61,294 nt of DNA from Actinomycetes bacterium. Its GTDB lineage: Bacteria > Actinomycetota > UBA4738 > HRBIN12. Below the pieces are notes generated by a model, which was given only the letters and a program-made list of their open reading frames with translations, did no database searches and was not told the DNA's origin. Within the stretch, counting starts at the first letter, position 1. Every line of letters starts with the position of its first letter. Positions 43,220 through 53,923 of the stretch are shown in pieces. The stretch is from positions 1-61,294 of the forward strand of contig JAJNBA010000004.1 in the NCBI GenBank assembly GCA_021155985.1, read 5' to 3'. The position numbers and the translations under genes were made by a program.

Positions 43220-44308
43220 ATGCGCCTGGAGTGGCTCGAGCTCCGGGAGTTCCGGAACCACCGACTCACTGGCGTCGATCGCGTCGCGGACGGTCTGACG
43301 GTGGTCGTGGGACCGAACGGCGAGGGGAAGACCAACCTACTGGAGGGCATGTTCTTCCTGTACGCGCTCCGTTCGCCCCGCTCCTCCACGAACGCCCCGC
43401 TCGTCCGCGAGGGGGCCGACGTCGCGTACGCGCGGGGTGAGTTCTCGGGGATCGAGGGCAAGGCCCTGGTCGAGGTGGAGATCCCGCGGAAAGGTGCGAG
43501 TCGCGTGAAGCTGAACAAGAGCCCGCTCCGACGCAAGCGCGAGCTGCGTCGTCAGGTGCGCTCGGTCCTCTTCGGTCCCTTCGACCTGCCCGTGGTGATC
43601 GGTGATCCCTCGAAGCGACGCGACCTCATGGACGACGCGATCGTGGCCCTGTGGCCATTGAAGGAAGGGCTGTCCACCGCGTACGAACGGGCGCACCGTC
43701 AGCGGAACCGGCTGCTCAAGGAATGGGACGGGCACCGCGGTGGCCCGTCAGGGATCGAGGCGTGGGACGAGGAGCTTGTCCGGACCGGCGTGCCGGTGAT
43801 CGAGGCACGCCGCGATGCCGTCGCACACCTCGCCGCCGACGCCTCCGTCGAGTTCGAGGCGCTCTCGGGCTACGAGCTCCTCGTGACGTACGCCCCGAAC
43901 GTGACGGGCGCCTCGGAGGAGGCGTTCCGGGAGCAGCTCCACGCGCGACGGCCCGACGAGCTGGTCCGCAGGACGTCCCTCGTCGGGCCGCATCGCGACG
44001 ACCTCACCCTCGCCGTGCGCGATCTCGGGGCTCGCGCGTTCGGTTCGCACGGTGAGACGTGGGCGGCCGCCCTGTGCCTGCGCCTCGGCCTCGCCGCGGC
44101 CGTCGCCGCCGAGACGGGCGAGCCGCCGCTCCTGCTCGTCGACGATCCGTTCAGTGCCCTCGACCCCGACCGCCGCGACCGGATCGCGCAGCGGCTCGCG
44201 GATCGAGGAGGCCAGGTCGTGATCAGCGTGGCGGACGAGGCCGACGTGCCGCGCGCCTCGTCCGCGGTGTGGGACGTGATGGAGGGAACCGTGGCGGTGC
44301 GGGGCTGA
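43220..44308 (+). CDS. recF: DNA replication and repair protein RecF
   Basis: This 362-residue SMC-like ATPase has Walker A VVGPNGEGKTNLLEG, signature and Walker B LLLVDDPFSALD, and the N-terminal ELREFRNHRL typical of RecF. It loads RecA at gapped DNA. It follows dnaN by 24 bp, and its stop overlaps the DUF721 gene start (TGATG), fixing the operon order. Confidence 0.95.
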   Translation: MRLEWLELREFRNHRLTGVDRVADGLTVVVGPNGEGKTNLLEGMFFLYALRSPRSSTNAPLVREGADVAYARGEFSGIEGKALVEVEIPRKGASRVKLNKSPLRRKRELRRQVRSVLFGPFDLPVVIGDPSKRRDLMDDAIVALWPLKEGLSTAYERAHRQRNRLLKEWDGHRGGPSGIEAWDEELVRTGVPVIEARRDAVAHLAADASVEFEALSGYELLVTYAPNVTGASEEAFREQLHARRPDELVRRTSLVGPHRDDLTLAVRDLGARAFGSHGETWAAALCLRLGLAAAVAAETGEPPLLLVDDPFSALDPDRRDRIAQRLADRGGQVVISVADEADVPRASSAVWDVMEGTVAVRG

Positions 44309-44649
44309 TGCCGAGCGCGAAGGGATTCCCCCGACGGAAGGACGGGCCGAGCGAGGAGGGGGTCGAGCTCGGAGAGGTGATCGACAACCTCCTGTCCGAG
44401 CAGGTCTTCGCGCGGGGCTTGCCGGTGGCCCGGCTCGCCGGGTCCTGGGCCTCGATCGTCGGCGAACGGCTGGCGTCGGAGACCGCGCCGGCGGCCCTCG
44501 AAGCGGGCGTCCTGACCGTCACCGCAGCCTCCGGGCCGTGGGGCGCTCAGGCCCGATTCCTCCACGAGGAGATCCGCCGTCGGGCGGACGAGGCGCTCGG
44601 CGGCGACCAGATCACCGCGATCCGGATCGTCGTGCGAAACCGCAGGTAG
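44308..44649 (+). CDS. DUF721/DciA-like protein
   Basis: This 113-residue DUF721 protein has the family block WASIVGERLASETAPAALEAG. DciA-type members are the ancestral loaders of the replicative helicase in bacteria without DnaC, which suits its place between recF and gyrB. Its ATG overlaps the recF stop. Direct helicase loading is inferred from the family. Confidence 0.88.
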   Translation: MPSAKGFPRRKDGPSEEGVELGEVIDNLLSEQVFARGLPVARLAGSWASIVGERLASETAPAALEAGVLTVTAASGPWGAQARFLHEEIRRRADEALGGDQITAIRIVVRNRR

Positions 44650-44694
44650 AAGGCCGATTTCCGCGACCCGAAACACCCTTCCCGTCACCCCTGA

Positions 44695-46719
<2,025 letters not shown>

Positions 46720-46766
46720 GCCGTCAGGCGAGCGTAGTCATCGAGAAGGAAAGAGAGCGGAACACG

Positions 46767-49211
46767 ATGGCGCAAGAGGGATTGTTCGCGGGGCGGGTCG
46801 AGCCGATCGAGCTCGGGGAGGAGATCCAGCGTTCCTACCTCGACTACGCGATGTCGGTCATCGTCGGGCGAGCCCTCCCCGAGGTGCGAGACGGGTTGAA
46901 GCCGGTCCACCGACGGATCCTCTGGTCGATGCTCGAGGCAGGGCTCCGCCCGGATCGCCCACACCGCAAGTCCGCGTGGGCAGTCGGTGAGGTCGTGAAG
47001 AAGTACCACCCGCACGGCCTCGAAGCCGTATACGACGCGTTGGTCCGGATGGCGCAGGACTTCTCTCTCCGGTACCCGCTCGTCGACCCGCACGGCAACT
47101 TCGGTTCGGTCGACGGCGATCCGCCGGCGGCGATGCGGTACACGGAGGCTCGACTGGCTCCGGCGGCGATGGAGATGCTTCGCGACATCGACGCCGAGAC
47201 CGTCGACTTCGTGCCGAACTACGACGGGTACGAGCAACAGCCCTTCGTCCTGCCCTCACGGTTCCCGAACCTGCTCGTCAACGGCTCCGGCGGCATCGCG
47301 GTCGGGATGGCGACGAACATCCCGCCCCACAACATGGGCGAGGCGATCGACGCGGTCGTCCACTACCTGGAGCATCCGGAATCGACGTCGAAGGACCTCA
47401 TGAAGTTCGTCAAGGGACCCGACTTCCCAACGGGCGGGATCATCATGGGTCGCGACGGCATCCGCGATGCCTACGAGACCGGCCGCGGGTCCATCAAGAT
47501 CCGCGCGGTGTGCTCGGTCGAGGAGGGATCCGCGGGTCGAGCCCGCATCGTCGTCAGCGAGCTGCCGTACCAGGTGAACAAGGCGCGCCTGGCGGAGAAG
47601 ATCGCCGAGCTGGTGAAGTCCGGCAAGGTGAAGGAGATCGCGGACCTGAAGGACCACTCCTCGGGCCGGGCGGGGATGCGCCTCGTGATCGACCTGAAAC
47701 GCGGCGCTAATCCCCAGGTCGTCCTGAACCAGCTCTACAAGCACACGCAGCTCCAGGAGTCCTTCGGCGTGATCATGCTCGCACTGGTCGACGGCGTCCC
47801 TCGCACGCTGAACCTCGCCGAGATGATCGGCCATTACGTCGATCACCAGATCGACGTCGTCACCCGACGCACGCGCTACGACCTGCGCAAGGCCGAGGAG
47901 CGCGACCACATCGTCCAGGGCCTCCTGATCGCCCTCGATCACCTGGACGAGGTCATCCAGGTGATCCGGGGCTCGCGGGATGCGGAGCAGGCGCGCACCA
48001 AGCTGATGTCGAAGTTCAAGCTCTCGGAGATCCAGGCCAACCACATCCTGGACATGCCGCTCCGACGGCTCACGAAGCTCGCCCGCACCGAGCTCGAAGA
48101 GGAGCACGAGGAGCTGCTCGCGAGGATCAAGTACCTCAAGGCTCTGCTCAAGGACCCGAAGAAGATCCGCGGCGTGATCAAGGAAGAGATCCTGGGGATC
48201 AAGAAGAAGCACGGTGATCCTCGGCGTACGCAGATCAAGGCGGATGAGGGCTCCTTCGACATCGAGGACCTGATCGCCGAAGAGGACGTGGTCATCACCG
48301 TCAGCCGGGCCGGCTACGTCAAGCGCGTCCCGATCGACACGTTCCGTCGGCAAGGCCGCGGGGGCAAGGGCGTGCGCGGAGCGACGCTCAAGGAAGAGGA
48401 CGTGGTCGCCAACGTCTTCACCACCACCACGCACCACTGGCTGCTGTTCTTCACGACGAAAGGCAAGGTCTACCGCGTCAAGGTCCACGAGGTCCCCGAC
48501 GCCTCTCGCATCGCTCGAGGACTCTACGCGGCCAACCTCCCGGGCGTGGCCATCTCGGGCGACGAGGGCGTATCCACCGTGCTGCATCTGAAGGAGTACG
48601 ACCCCAAGCGGTTCCTGCTCTTCGCCACGAAGAAGGGGATGGTCAAGAAGACGCCGCTCCCGGAGTACGAGTCCGCGCGTGCAGGCCTCGCCGCGATCAA
48701 CCTCAAGCCGGGCGACGAGCTCATCGACGTGAAGCTCACCGATGGGAAGGACGATGTCTTCCTCGTCTCCCGGAAGGGTCAGGCCATCCGTTTCAGGGAG
48801 CAGCTGGCTCGCCCGATGGGCCGGGCCACCGCGGGCGTGATCGGGATGCGGCTCGCCGAGGACGACGAGGTGATCTCGCTGAGTCTCGCTTCCGACGGTG
48901 AGGAGATGATCAGCGTTTCGCAGCAGGGGTACGGCAAGCGCTCGCCGCTGAAGGACTACCCCGTGAAGGGGCGCGGAGGCAAGGGCGTCATCGGCCACCA
49001 GATCACGAAGAAGACGGGGCTGCTCGCCGGTGCGTTCGTCGGCTCGAAGGAGCAGGATCTGTTCGCGATCTCCTCCAGTGGGATCGTGATCCGCGTGCCG
49101 GCCGGGGAGATCCGCCGGGTCGGGCGATCGAGCCAGGGCGTTCGCACGATGCGCGTCGAGGGCGCCCAGGTCGTCGCGATCGCACCGGTGATCATGCAGA
49201 TGGAGGAGTAG
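46767..49211 (+). CDS. gyrA: DNA gyrase subunit A
   Basis: This 814-residue breakage-reunion subunit has the catalytic tyrosine in [10 protein letters not shown] and the beta-pinwheel with the GyrA-box QGRGGKG near residue 525, marking it as gyrase rather than topoisomerase IV. The quinolone region reads [11 protein letters not shown], with Leu85 and Glu86 where E. coli has Asp82 and Ser83; Asp90 corresponds to Asp87. The ATG follows GAAAGAG. It is 47 bp after gyrB, in one operon. Confidence 0.97.
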   Translation: MAQEGLFAGRVEPIELGEEIQRSYLDYAMSVIVGRALPEVRDGLKPVHRRILWSMLEAGLRPDRPHRKSAWAVGEVVKKYHPHGLEAVYDALVRMAQDFSLRYPLVDPHGNFGSVDGDPPAAMRYTEARLAPAAMEMLRDIDAETVDFVPNYDGYEQQPFVLPSRFPNLLVNGSGGIAVGMATNIPPHNMGEAIDAVVHYLEHPESTSKDLMKFVKGPDFPTGGIIMGRDGIRDAYETGRGSIKIRAVCSVEEGSAGRARIVVSELPYQVNKARLAEKIAELVKSGKVKEIADLKDHSSGRAGMRLVIDLKRGANPQVVLNQLYKHTQLQESFGVIMLALVDGVPRTLNLAEMIGHYVDHQIDVVTRRTRYDLRKAEERDHIVQGLLIALDHLDEVIQVIRGSRDAEQARTKLMSKFKLSEIQANHILDMPLRRLTKLARTELEEEHEELLARIKYLKALLKDPKKIRGVIKEEILGIKKKHGDPRRTQIKADEGSFDIEDLIAEEDVVITVSRAGYVKRVPIDTFRRQGRGGKGVRGATLKEEDVVANVFTTTTHHWLLFFTTKGKVYRVKVHEVPDASRIARGLYAANLPGVAISGDEGVSTVLHLKEYDPKRFLLFATKKGMVKKTPLPEYESARAGLAAINLKPGDELIDVKLTDGKDDVFLVSRKGQAIRFREQLARPMGRATAGVIGMRLAEDDEVISLSLASDGEEMISVSQQGYGKRSPLKDYPVKGRGGKGVIGHQITKKTGLLAGAFVGSKEQDLFAISSSGIVIRVPAGEIRRVGRSSQGVRTMRVEGAQVVAIAPVIMQMEE

Positions 49212-49290
49212 CGCACTCCGAGAGCCGGACGGATCCGGAAGGGAACTGCAGCGCACCGCCGGGCGTTACTGCGATGATGTCGGGACTCCC

Positions 49291-50214
49291 ATGAACATCG
49301 GACTCGGCTTGCTCGTCGAGGCCGCCGCGTTCCTGGCGGCCGTCTACGTCGTTGTGCAGCTGCGGCCGCATCTCCCGCGCCAGACGACGGATCTCGTGCT
49401 CGGGTCGATCGGCTGCGTGATGGGTGCCGGCGCCCTGCTGTTCCAGAGGGACGTGAGTCTCGCCGGTGGTGTGCTCGCCCCTCTGTTCGCGGCGGTCATC
49501 GTGGTGGGGCACGTGCGCGGGTTGGACCTCATGGGTGTCCGTCTCCCGGCCTGGGTGCAAATCCCCGCGCGGGGGCGCCGAGGAGCGTACGCTATCGACC
49601 CAGCCGAGACCCGAACGATCGAGGAGCCTGTGCAGCAACGACGGTCAACGACGGAGCCTGAGCCGGCATCCGGGTTCGATCCCGAGCCGTTGCCCGACGA
49701 CGAGCCGTTCCCTCGCGAGGATGAGCTCGTTCCTCCACTCGGTCCGGTGACCCCGGAAGCGACATGGCCGTCCACGGTCGTCCGGCCGCCCGCGCGAGCG
49801 CGGCTCCCGCGGCGCGGTGTGCGCAGGACACGCGTGGAGATCAGACGGATCGGCCCGCTTTCGGTGCTGAAGTTCTCGCTGATCTTCTACTTCTGCGTCT
49901 TCCTCGTGATCTATCTGTCTCTCGCGATCATCTGGGGCATCCTGTCCGCGAGCGGTGCGATCGAGTCGCTGGAGAAGCTGCTTGGCGTCATCTTCCCGTC
50001 GGCCGGCGCCCAATCGCCGACCGGCGAGCTGAGCACCGGTGAGGCGCCGCCCCTCGAGATCGTCACAGGCCAGCTCTTCACCTGGCTCTTCATCGGTGGA
50101 TGCGTCGGCGTCGCGATCTGGTCGTGCATCAACGTGTTCGTGGCGATCATGTACAACCTGATCAGCGACATCATCGGGGGGATCGAGGTCACGCTCGCAG
50201 ACCGTCGCGACTGA
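49291..50214 (+). CDS. DUF3566 membrane protein with N-terminal membrane segment
   Basis: This 307-residue protein is the usual neighbour of gyrA in Actinomycetota. Its C-terminal half is the DUF3566 domain (RRTRVEIRRIGPLSVLKFSL, then two helices, ending LISDIIGGIEVTL). The first 90 residues form three extra hydrophobic segments, followed by an acidic Pro/Glu linker, which I do not recall in simpler family members. Function is unknown; the gene's conserved place suggests cell-cycle or envelope links. Confidence 0.85.
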   Translation: MNIGLGLLVEAAAFLAAVYVVVQLRPHLPRQTTDLVLGSIGCVMGAGALLFQRDVSLAGGVLAPLFAAVIVVGHVRGLDLMGVRLPAWVQIPARGRRGAYAIDPAETRTIEEPVQQRRSTTEPEPASGFDPEPLPDDEPFPREDELVPPLGPVTPEATWPSTVVRPPARARLPRRGVRRTRVEIRRIGPLSVLKFSLIFYFCVFLVIYLSLAIIWGILSASGAIESLEKLLGVIFPSAGAQSPTGELSTGEAPPLEIVTGQLFTWLFIGGCVGVAIWSCINVFVAIMYNLISDIIGGIEVTLADRRD

Positions 50215-50262
50215 GATCGTCAGGATCGGGGCTCGCCCAAGGAGCCCGCGAAGAGGTTTCGA

Positions 50263-50292
50263 TTGACACGGTTTCCGGACCGTGATTACCCT
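50263..50292 (+). promoter_or_regulatory. Candidate promoter of tRNA-Ile
   Basis: TTGACA (50263-50268) is separated by 18 bp from TACCCT (50287-50292), with the tRNA beginning at 50315. The spacer contains a perfect inverted repeat CACGGT-TTCCGG-ACCGTG (50267-50284). Confidence 0.5.
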
Positions 50293-50314
50293 GCGCCGAG
50301 GGCTCGCGGCCCTC

Positions 50315-50389
50315 GGGCCTGTAGCTCAGCTCGGTTAGAGCGCTTCCCTGATAAGGAAGAGGTCGATGGTTCAAGTCCATCCAGGCCCA
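50315..50389 (+). tRNA. tRNA-Ile (GAT anticodon)
   Basis: All arms pair: acceptor GGGCCTG with CAGGCCC, D-arm with GCTCAGC, an anticodon stem CTTCC/GGAAG enclosing the loop CTGATAA (anticodon GAT), and the T-arm GATGG/CCATC with TTCAAGT. The gene lacks an encoded CCA, so the CCA-adding enzyme must supply it. The placement after gyrA-DUF3566 is standard for actinomycetes. Confidence 0.97.
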
Positions 50390-50423
50390 CTTCGTCCACC
50401 ACCCCGATAGGAGGCTGTGCGCG

Positions 50424-50597
50424 ATGGGACACGACACCGAAAGCACGGAGAAGAAGGGCGGATTCTTCCGGAAGCTCCTGAAGCTCGCCTTCATCGGGGC
50501 CCTGGTGGCCGCCGTCATGCAGTTCATGAAGCGCCGGCGCGGCGAGGACGTCGACGACGTGGAGTGGCAGGAGCTGCCGCCGCCCGCGGGCGGGTAG
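50424..50597 (+). CDS. 57-residue single-helix membrane protein
   Basis: This small frame lies just after tRNA-Ile, with AGGAGG 8 bp before its ATG. It has a charged lead, one helix (LLKLAFIGALVAAVMQFMK, residues 18-36) and an acidic tail ending VEWQELPPPAGG. A comparable tiny membrane protein (DLW-39 type) occurs after the gyrA/tRNA locus of many actinomycetes. I infer kinship by position and shape only. A strong terminator follows at 50621. Confidence 0.65.
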   Translation: MGHDTESTEKKGGFFRKLLKLAFIGALVAAVMQFMKRRRGEDVDDVEWQELPPPAGG

Positions 50598-50620
50598 TCC
50601 TACCCGATCGTCCGACGCAG

Positions 50621-50644
50621 AGGGCCCGCCGAACGGCGGGCCTT
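50621..50644 (+). terminator. Intrinsic terminator after the 57-residue gene
   Basis: GGCCCGCC (50623-50630) and GGCGGGCC (50635-50642) pair around a GAAC loop, extended by A-T and G-T pairs and followed by TTCT. It separates the core gyrase/tRNA region from the accessory genes. Confidence 0.8.
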
Positions 50645-50680
50645 CTCCGTGTCCGAGGCTCCGGCTCTAGACTCGCCCGC

Positions 50681-51508
50681 GTGCTCGAGCCCGGAACGCC
50701 TTGGGATCTGGCCCACGCGGCGGGCCGGGCCGCGAACGTGGAGTTGCGCCCCCTGACCGCGCTGGCGCAGTTCGACGATGCGCTCGAGGTCATGGTGGCC
50801 ACGTGGGGCGCGTTCCAGCTGCCGCCTCGCGAGATGATGACCGCGCTCGCGCACAGCGGGAATGTTCCGTTCGGAGCCTACGACGGCGATCGGCTGGTGG
50901 GGTTCGTCCTCGGCTGGGCAGGCGTGGATCACGGCGGGCTCCACGTCCATTCGCACATGCTGGCCGCGCTGCCGGATCGGCGCCATCGAGGGGTCGGCTA
51001 CGCGTTGAAGCTGGGACAACGCGCGCAGGCGCTCGAGCAGGGCATCCACGTGGCGCGCTGGACCTTCGACCCGCTGGTGGCGCGCAACGCGTGGTTCAAC
51101 CTCGGCAAGCTGGGCGCGGTGGCGGACGGCTTCGGCCGGGCGTTCTACGGGGAGATGACCGACGAGATCAACGCAGGCGATCGCTCCGACCGGCTCGTGG
51201 TCCGTTGGGATCTGGACCCCGACCCGGCGCCGCGTCCCTGGCCCGAGGGCCTCCCGACCGTGCTCGCGGCGGAAGGCGACCCGGACGGGCCTCTCCCGGT
51301 CCCGGTCGGGGCATCCGGCCATGACGGTGGGGTCGTGGAGGTGCCGCGCGACCACGCGGAGCTCCGCCGCCGGGACCCGGCGCTCGCCGCGCGCTGGCGC
51401 GAGGCCACCGCCGAGACGCTCGAGGCCTGCTTCCGCGCCGGATCGATCGCCGCCTCGTTCGACAAGGCCCGGTCGGCATACGCGCTCGTACCCGGGGCGA
51501 GCGAGTGA
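50681..51508 (+). CDS. GNAT-family acyltransferase (COG3375-like)
   Basis: This 275-residue protein has a GNAT fold (about residues 15-150): VELRPLTALAQFDDALEV, GAYDGDRLVGFVLGW and the acyl-CoA-binding block around PDRRHRGVGYALKLGQRA. Its length and its coupling to an N-acylamino-acid racemase match the N-succinyl- or N-acetyl-transferases that modify amino acids for that enzyme. GTG 50681 is chosen as the first start before the domain, though the upstream Shine-Dalgarno is poor. The stop overlaps the next gene (GTGA). Confidence 0.85.
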   Translation: MLEPGTPWDLAHAAGRAANVELRPLTALAQFDDALEVMVATWGAFQLPPREMMTALAHSGNVPFGAYDGDRLVGFVLGWAGVDHGGLHVHSHMLAALPDRRHRGVGYALKLGQRAQALEQGIHVARWTFDPLVARNAWFNLGKLGAVADGFGRAFYGEMTDEINAGDRSDRLVVRWDLDPDPAPRPWPEGLPTVLAAEGDPDGPLPVPVGASGHDGGVVEVPRDHAELRRRDPALAARWREATAETLEACFRAGSIAASFDKARSAYALVPGASE

Positions 51509-52647
51509 GCCGGGTCCGCGCCGTCGAGCTGCTCCTCGTGGAGCTGCCGCTCGTTCACCCGTTCCGAACCAGCTTCGGGGAGATGCGCGAGAAGCGCTGC
51601 ATCGTCGTGCGGGTGGAGACCGACGGCGCCGAGGGGTGGGGGGAATGCGTCGCCGACGTGCGGCCCGACTTCAGCGAGGAGTTCAACGACGGCGCCTGGA
51701 TCGTGTTGCGGGAATTCCTCGCGCCCGCGCTGCTCGGTGCGGACACGACCGACGTCGAGAGCGCCGAGCGGGCCTTCTCCGGGGTCCGTGGGCATCCGAT
51801 GGCGAAGGCCGCCCTGCTGAACGCGATCCTCGACGCCGAGCTCCGCTCGGACGGGACCTCGCTGGCGTCGTGGCTCGGGGCGGACAAGGCACGGGTGGAA
51901 TGCGGCGTCAGCATCGGGATCGCCCCGTCGACCGAACTTCTGCTGGATCACGTCGAGGGCTATCTGGCGGAGGGGTACCGCCGGATCAAGCTCAAGATCC
52001 GGCCCGGCGCGGACCTCGAGCGCGTCCGCGCCGTGCGTGCGACGCACCCCAACATCCTTCTCTCCGTTGACGCGAACGCCGCCTACACCCTCGCCGACGC
52101 TGAGGTGTTCCGGTCCATGGACGACCTCGGACTCCTGATGATCGAACAGCCCCTCCACCACGAGGACCTCGTCCGGCACGCCGAGCTCCAGGCGATGCTC
52201 GGGACGGCCTTGTGTCTCGACGAATCGATCCGATCGGCCGCCGCCGCCGCCGCCGCCCTCGAGCTCGGCGCCTGCAGGATCGTGAACATCAAGCAAGGAC
52301 GGGTGGGCGGTGTGCTCGAGGCGAGGAGGATCCACGACCATTGCCGGGAGAACGGGGTGCCGGTGTGGTGTGGCGGGATGCTCGAAACCGGGGTCGGCAG
52401 GGCCCTCAACCTCGCCCTGGCGGCGATGCCCGGCTTCACGCTCCCGGGCGACACGAGCGCCTCGGCGCGCTACTTCGAGCACGACCTGACGAGGCCGTTC
52501 GAGCTCGCGTCCGACGGGACGATGGCCGTTCCCTCGGAGCCCGGGATCGGCGTCTCGCCACTGCCGGAGAGGCTCCGGGCCTGCGTCTCGCGGCGCGACG
52601 TCATCCTCCCCGATCGAAAGAGTGACAAAAGCGGCGGACCGGGTTGA
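51505..52647 (+). CDS. N-acylamino acid racemase / o-succinylbenzoate synthase family enolase
   Basis: This 380-residue enolase-superfamily enzyme of the muconate lactonising subgroup has its barrel acid/base lysines at Lys162-x-Lys164 (RIKLKI) and Lys263 (NIKQGR). Metal ligands are Asp189 (SVDAN), Glu214 (IEQPL) and Asp239 (LDES). The family has both OSBS (MenC, menaquinone) and N-succinyl-amino-acid racemase activities. Pairing with a GNAT transferase favours the racemase role, as in the NSAR pathways of Geobacillus. No other men gene is nearby. GTG 51505 overlaps the GNAT stop. Confidence 0.9.
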   Translation: MSRVRAVELLLVELPLVHPFRTSFGEMREKRCIVVRVETDGAEGWGECVADVRPDFSEEFNDGAWIVLREFLAPALLGADTTDVESAERAFSGVRGHPMAKAALLNAILDAELRSDGTSLASWLGADKARVECGVSIGIAPSTELLLDHVEGYLAEGYRRIKLKIRPGADLERVRAVRATHPNILLSVDANAAYTLADAEVFRSMDDLGLLMIEQPLHHEDLVRHAELQAMLGTALCLDESIRSAAAAAAALELGACRIVNIKQGRVGGVLEARRIHDHCRENGVPVWCGGMLETGVGRALNLALAAMPGFTLPGDTSASARYFEHDLTRPFELASDGTMAVPSEPGIGVSPLPERLRACVSRRDVILPDRKSDKSGGPG

Positions 52648-52678
52648 CGGTGAACCCCTCCCGCTCCTATCGTTCGCA

Positions 52679-52720
52679 GTGAGAGACCGCTGGAGCCCTC
52701 GGGTTCCGGCGGTTTCTCAC
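52679..52720 (+). terminator. Long hairpin after the racemase gene
   Basis: GTGAGAGACCGC (52679-52690) pairs with GCGGTTTCTCAC (52709-52720), and the inner TGGAGCCC and GGGTTCCG also pair using G-T wobbles, giving an almost continuous 20-bp stem. There is no U-tract. It may terminate the GNAT-racemase unit or act as a structured leader for the following cluster. Confidence 0.6.
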
Positions 52721-52793
52721 GTTCCGGCCCGTTCCGGCCCCCCCGGTTCACCTCGGAAGAGATCTCCTGCTCAGCGCCGCTGTCGTCATACTT

Positions 52794-53417
52794 GTGTCGT
52801 GCCGTCCAGGGAGCGACGATAGCCGGACGTCCGATGCGTCATCGGACGCCCATGCGATGAAGAAGCGGGTCGTCAGAGCCGAGGAATTCGAGATCCTGGA
52901 TGCGGCGGGCCATGTTCGGGTGCGGATCGGTCTGTCGAACGACGATTCACCGTTCTTCTCGATGCTGGATCCTGGTGGGCAGGTTCGCGCACGATTCGGC
53001 CTCTCGTCCGACGGGTCCGCGGGACTCGCGATCGGCGACGACAACGGGAAAGTCCGGGCGACCCTCGGGCTTTCGAGTGACGGTTCCGCCAGCTTGGCGT
53101 TCGGGGACCGGAACGGGAAGATCCGCGCCAAGTTCGGTCTGGCCTCGGACGCCTCGCCGACCCTTGGAGCGCACGTGGAGGGCGAGGAGGTCAGCCACCG
53201 GTACACGCTCGCCGACCAAGGGTCGCCGACCCTGGGCTTGTACGATCGGTTGGGACGGGTACGGATCCGGCTGGGGCTCGCGGCCGAAGGATTCCCGATC
53301 CTCCGGCTGCTCGACGCGGAGGGCGAGCTGCGTGCGCTGGTGGGACTGGCAGACGATGGGAGCCCATTGATCCAGTTCATGAACGAGCGCAAACAGCCGA
53401 CATGGACGATGCGATGA
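52794..53417 (+). CDS. Repeat protein with DxxGxVR repeats, probably lipid-anchored
   Basis: The frame gives 207 residues with six copies of a roughly 25-residue unit centred on D-x-x-G-x-[VI]-R-x-x-x-G-L (DAAGHVRVRIGL, DPGGQVRARFGL, DDNGKVRATLGL, DRNGKIRAKFGL, DRLGRVRIRLGL, DAEGELRALVGL). These probably form stacked beta hairpins. No standard start precedes GTG 52794. If CTG 52767 is used, the N-terminus becomes a lipoprotein signal (LLLSAAVVILVSC), the most sensible biology. Alternatively ATG 52857 begins at the repeats. It is the first gene of the MauD/MauE-like cluster and overlaps it (ATGA). Confidence 0.65.
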   Translation: MSCRPGSDDSRTSDASSDAHAMKKRVVRAEEFEILDAAGHVRVRIGLSNDDSPFFSMLDPGGQVRARFGLSSDGSAGLAIGDDNGKVRATLGLSSDGSASLAFGDRNGKIRAKFGLASDASPTLGAHVEGEEVSHRYTLADQGSPTLGLYDRLGRVRIRLGLAAEGFPILRLLDAEGELRALVGLADDGSPLIQFMNERKQPTWTMR

Positions 53418-53923
53418 GCGGCTGGTGGACCGCGGCCTTCGTCGGACAATGGGTGCTCCTCGTCGTCCTGTGCGTCGTCGTGGTGGCGCTCGCCCGGCAG
53501 GTGGGGACGCTGCACCTGCGGCTGGGACCGCGTGGCGCGTTGGAGATCGACACGGAGGGTCCGATGCTCGGTGAGCCGCTGCCTCCGGTCGACGCGCGGG
53601 CGGCGGACGGGACGCCGATCGTGATCGGCGGCCCGGGGTCGAGGCGACTGGTGCTGTTCTCCTCCCCCACGTGCATCGTCTGCCGGGAGGTGGCGCCCGC
53701 GCTGCCGGCGGCCGCACGGTCCGCGGACCTCCTCGCCCAGGTGGTGCACGACGAGAAGGTGGAACGCGTGTTCGACGTTCCCGGCACCCCGTATCTCTTG
53801 GTCCTCGACGAGATGGGGGTCGTCCGGGGGAAAGGCACGGTCAACAACCTGGAACAGGTGGAGGGGTTGGTCGATACCGCCCGGCGCAGGATGCGGGAGG
53901 ACGGTGAGCGATGGGCGAGCTGA
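53414..53923 (+). CDS. MauD-like membrane-tethered thioredoxin
   Basis: This 169-residue protein has one N-terminal helix (residues 8-30, FVGQWVLLVVLCVVVVALA) followed by the MauD-type segment RQVGTLHLRLGPRGAL. Its exterior thioredoxin-like domain has the redox pair Cys87-Ile-Val-Cys90 in SSPTCIVCREV and a VPGTPYLLVLD cis-proline loop. MauD proteins handle disulfides of exported methylamine dehydrogenase. Here it overlaps the repeat protein and the ten-cysteine protein, so it likely serves the latter. Confidence 0.85.
   Translation: MSGWWTAAFVGQWVLLVVLCVVVVALARQVGTLHLRLGPRGALEIDTEGPMLGEPLPPVDARAADGTPIVIGGPGSRRLVLFSSPTCIVCREVAPALPAAARSADLLAQVVHDEKVERVFDVPGTPYLLVLDEMGVVRGKGTVNNLEQVEGLVDTARRRMREDGERWAS

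Noticed and set aside
46767..49211. Topoisomerase IV ParC instead of GyrA
   Set aside because: The odd quinolone region raised the question, but the GyrA-box QGRGGKG and the gyrB-gyrA-DUF3566 order support gyrase.
51505..52647. MenC in menaquinone synthesis
   Set aside because: Not excluded biochemically, but no other men gene is present and the coupled GNAT gene favours a racemase; recorded as an alternative only.
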